From CAVQOB01 sp963714325 (GTDB lineage Bacteria > Pseudomonadota > Alphaproteobacteria > Rhizobiales > Hyphomicrobiaceae): DNA of 64,000 nucleotides. This document shows positions 61,340 to 64,000 of the stretch, piece by piece. Every line of letters begins with the position of its first letter. Positions within the stretch are counted from its first letter, which is position 1. The DNA lies in contig CAVQOB010000007.1 of assembly GCA_963714325.1 (NCBI GenBank), forward strand, positions 1-64,000, given 5' to 3'. The translations under genes and the position numbers were made by a program. The notes beneath the pieces were generated by a model, which was not told the origin of the DNA, ran no database searches, and was given only the letters and a program-made list of their open reading frames with translations.

Positions 61340-62374
61340 CTATCCCAGTTCGCCGCGGACGATCGCCGCCCCATCGACCATCGCTTTCAACTTGCTGAAG
61401 GCGATCTCACGCGGCAGATATTTCATGCCGCAGTCAGGCGCCGGGATCAGCCGATCAGCCGGCATGTGCTTTAATCCGGCTCTGATACGCTGCGCAACGG
61501 TTTCGGCGGTTTCAATCCTGAGATCACCGAGATCCAGCACTCCCAGCATGACTTTTTTCGGCGCCAGATCCTTGAGCACGCCGAGGTCGAGTTTCGGCTG
61601 CGCGCATTCGATCGAGATCGTCTCCGCGACGCTGTCGGCCAACTCGGCCAGGAAGGCATAGCCAGCGGGTTTGGTATCGCCCGGCACGACAGCCGCGTAA
61701 CCAAAACAAATGTGCACCACCGTTGGCACCGTGATGCCCTGTAGCGCGCGATTGATCACTTTGACGGCATAGCGCTTGGCTTTCGTCGGATCATTACGCA
61801 CCCACGGCTCGTCGAGCTGGATCACATCGGCGCCAGCCTTCACCAGATCATGCGCTTCGGCGTTGACCGCTTCCGCCATCGCCATCGCCAGCGCTTCGTC
61901 GTCGTTGTAGAACTCGTCCTTGGCCTGTTGCCCCATCGTGAACGGCCCCGGCAATGTGATCTTGGCAATCCGATCGGTATTGCGCCGCAAGAACTGCATG
62001 TCACGCAGTTCCACCGGGCGCGTCCGTTGGATCTTGGCAACGACGCGGGGGACGGCGGTCAGGCCCGACCGCGCTTGCACGAAGCCGGGTGGCTCGATGA
62101 CAATCCCATCCAGCGCTGTCGCGAAACGATTGGAGTAACTTTCGCGCCGGATTTCGCCATCCGTAATGATATCGATCCCGGCGCGCTCCATATCGCGGAT
62201 CGCGACAATCGTCGCATCATCCTGCGCCTGCTCCAGGAACGGCTCCGGTATGCGCCACATCTCCGGCATGCGAATGCGCGGCACCACCTTCGACAACATC
62301 GCACGATCAACCAGCCAATCCGGTTGCGGGTAACTGCCGACGACGGTGGTTGGCAGAAGGCGCTTGGCTTGCAT
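61340..62374 (-). CDS. MetE-like C-terminal-domain methyltransferase
   Basis: 344 residues, corresponding to only the catalytic C-terminal half of cobalamin-independent methionine synthase. Opening LLPTTVVGSYPQPDWL, then ITDGEIRRESYSNRF, ITLPGPFTM and VIQLDEPWVRND. The zinc ligands are expected as His in VVHICFGYA, Glu and Cys in SIECAQPKLD, and Cys in PAPDCGMKYLPRE, all visible. Short MetE-like proteins use simple methyl donors or act in catabolism. The start ATG at 62374 has AGGAA eight bases upstream; 37 codons of the longer frame are not used. Confidence 0.88.
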   Translation of the reverse strand: MQAKRLLPTTVVGSYPQPDWLVDRAMLSKVVPRIRMPEMWRIPEPFLEQAQDDATIVAIRDMERAGIDIITDGEIRRESYSNRFATALDGIVIEPPGFVQARSGLTAVPRVVAKIQRTRPVELRDMQFLRRNTDRIAKITLPGPFTMGQQAKDEFYNDDEALAMAMAEAVNAEAHDLVKAGADVIQLDEPWVRNDPTKAKRYAVKVINRALQGITVPTVVHICFGYAAVVPGDTKPAGYAFLAELADSVAETISIECAQPKLDLGVLKDLAPKKVMLGVLDLGDLRIETAETVAQRIRAGLKHMPADRLIPAPDCGMKYLPREIAFSKLKAMVDGAAIVRGELG

Positions 62375-62565
62375 GAGAATGTTCCTGTGCGACAAGGCCC
62401 ATTGTTTCGTTCGGGCTAAACAGCGGCATCCTCGTATCATGCCACGCTGTCGTCGCGCCCGGTAGTGCAGTTCCGCGCCGCGCAATTCTGCCCTGCAACC
62501 GAGACGTCTGGCTGGATTGGGTTGGCTATCGTAGGCTTAGCCGAAATTGATTATGGAGAACGCTG

Positions 62566-64000
<1,435 letters not shown>

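Overview
The window is GC-rich (clearly above 60 percent by eye) chromosomal DNA of an alphaproteobacterium, most likely a member of the Rhizobiales/Hyphomicrobiales. The basis is the permuted two-piece ssrA encoding the tag ANDNYAEAAVAA, an alphaproteobacterial-type SspB, intergenic palindromic repeats of the kind common in Bradyrhizobium relatives, and a gene content rich in TRAP, TAXI and Bug binding proteins, Sox genes and aromatic or urate catabolism. No rRNA gene, tRNA gene or CRISPR array was found.

Layout. 1-3.0 kb: two insertion sequences side by side, an IS4-family element with a twice-frameshifted transposase and an intact IS110-family element with a structured non-coding leader. 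3.1-7.2 kb: an aminotransferase and two unrecognised membrane proteins. 7.2-12.9 kb: a TRAP transporter (DctM, DctQ and two tandem DctP paralogues), a PhyH-type dioxygenase and a GntR/FCD regulator with a near-perfect palindromic candidate operator. 13.1-23.6 kb: an envelope-type gene set (MotA/ExbB-like, MotB/OmpA-like, a repeat-OmpA protein, a 35-residue membrane peptide, and a membrane-anchored protein with three helix-hairpin-helix modules), interrupted by a paaG-paaI-ykgJ-paaK operon on the other strand. 23.7-28.4 kb: TauE-like permease, hydrolase, Sfp-type transferase, SurE, and a radical SAM protein with a palindromic repeat inside its reading frame. 28.4-31.9 kb: soxB, soxX, soxA. 32.0-36.4 kb: a divergent urate-to-allantoate pathway (uraH and a puuE-uraD fusion; puuD and allC). 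36.5-41.3 kb: TAXI binding protein, quinone reductase, SpoU methyltransferase, sspB next to ssrA, CPBP protease. 41.3-50.9 kb: enolase-superfamily enzyme, HpaI-type aldolase, hydroxyacid dehydrogenase, HU-like protein, aminotransferase, CDP-alcohol transferase, and homoprotocatechuate lower-pathway genes (hpaE, hpaF, an FAH-family enzyme). 51.5-57.8 kb: a decaying RTX gene. 57.8-64 kb: tandem repeats, a hydrolase, a Bug binding protein, an ABM monooxygenase, a small membrane protein, a MetE-like enzyme and an amidohydrolase that runs off the end.

How the genes fit together. The urate block covers 5-hydroxyisourate, OHCU, allantoin and allantoate steps. The paa and hpa genes are pieces of phenylacetate-type catabolism but lack ring oxygenases here. 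SoxXAB form a partial thiosulfate oxidation set without SoxYZ or SoxCD in view. The best functional adjacency is ssrA followed by sspB on the same strand: the tagging RNA beside the adaptor that delivers tagged proteins to ClpXP. Several genes are frameshifted (IS4 transposase, paaK, the repeat-OmpA gene, and the RTX gene very heavily), which is either true decay or, for the single-shift cases, sequence error.
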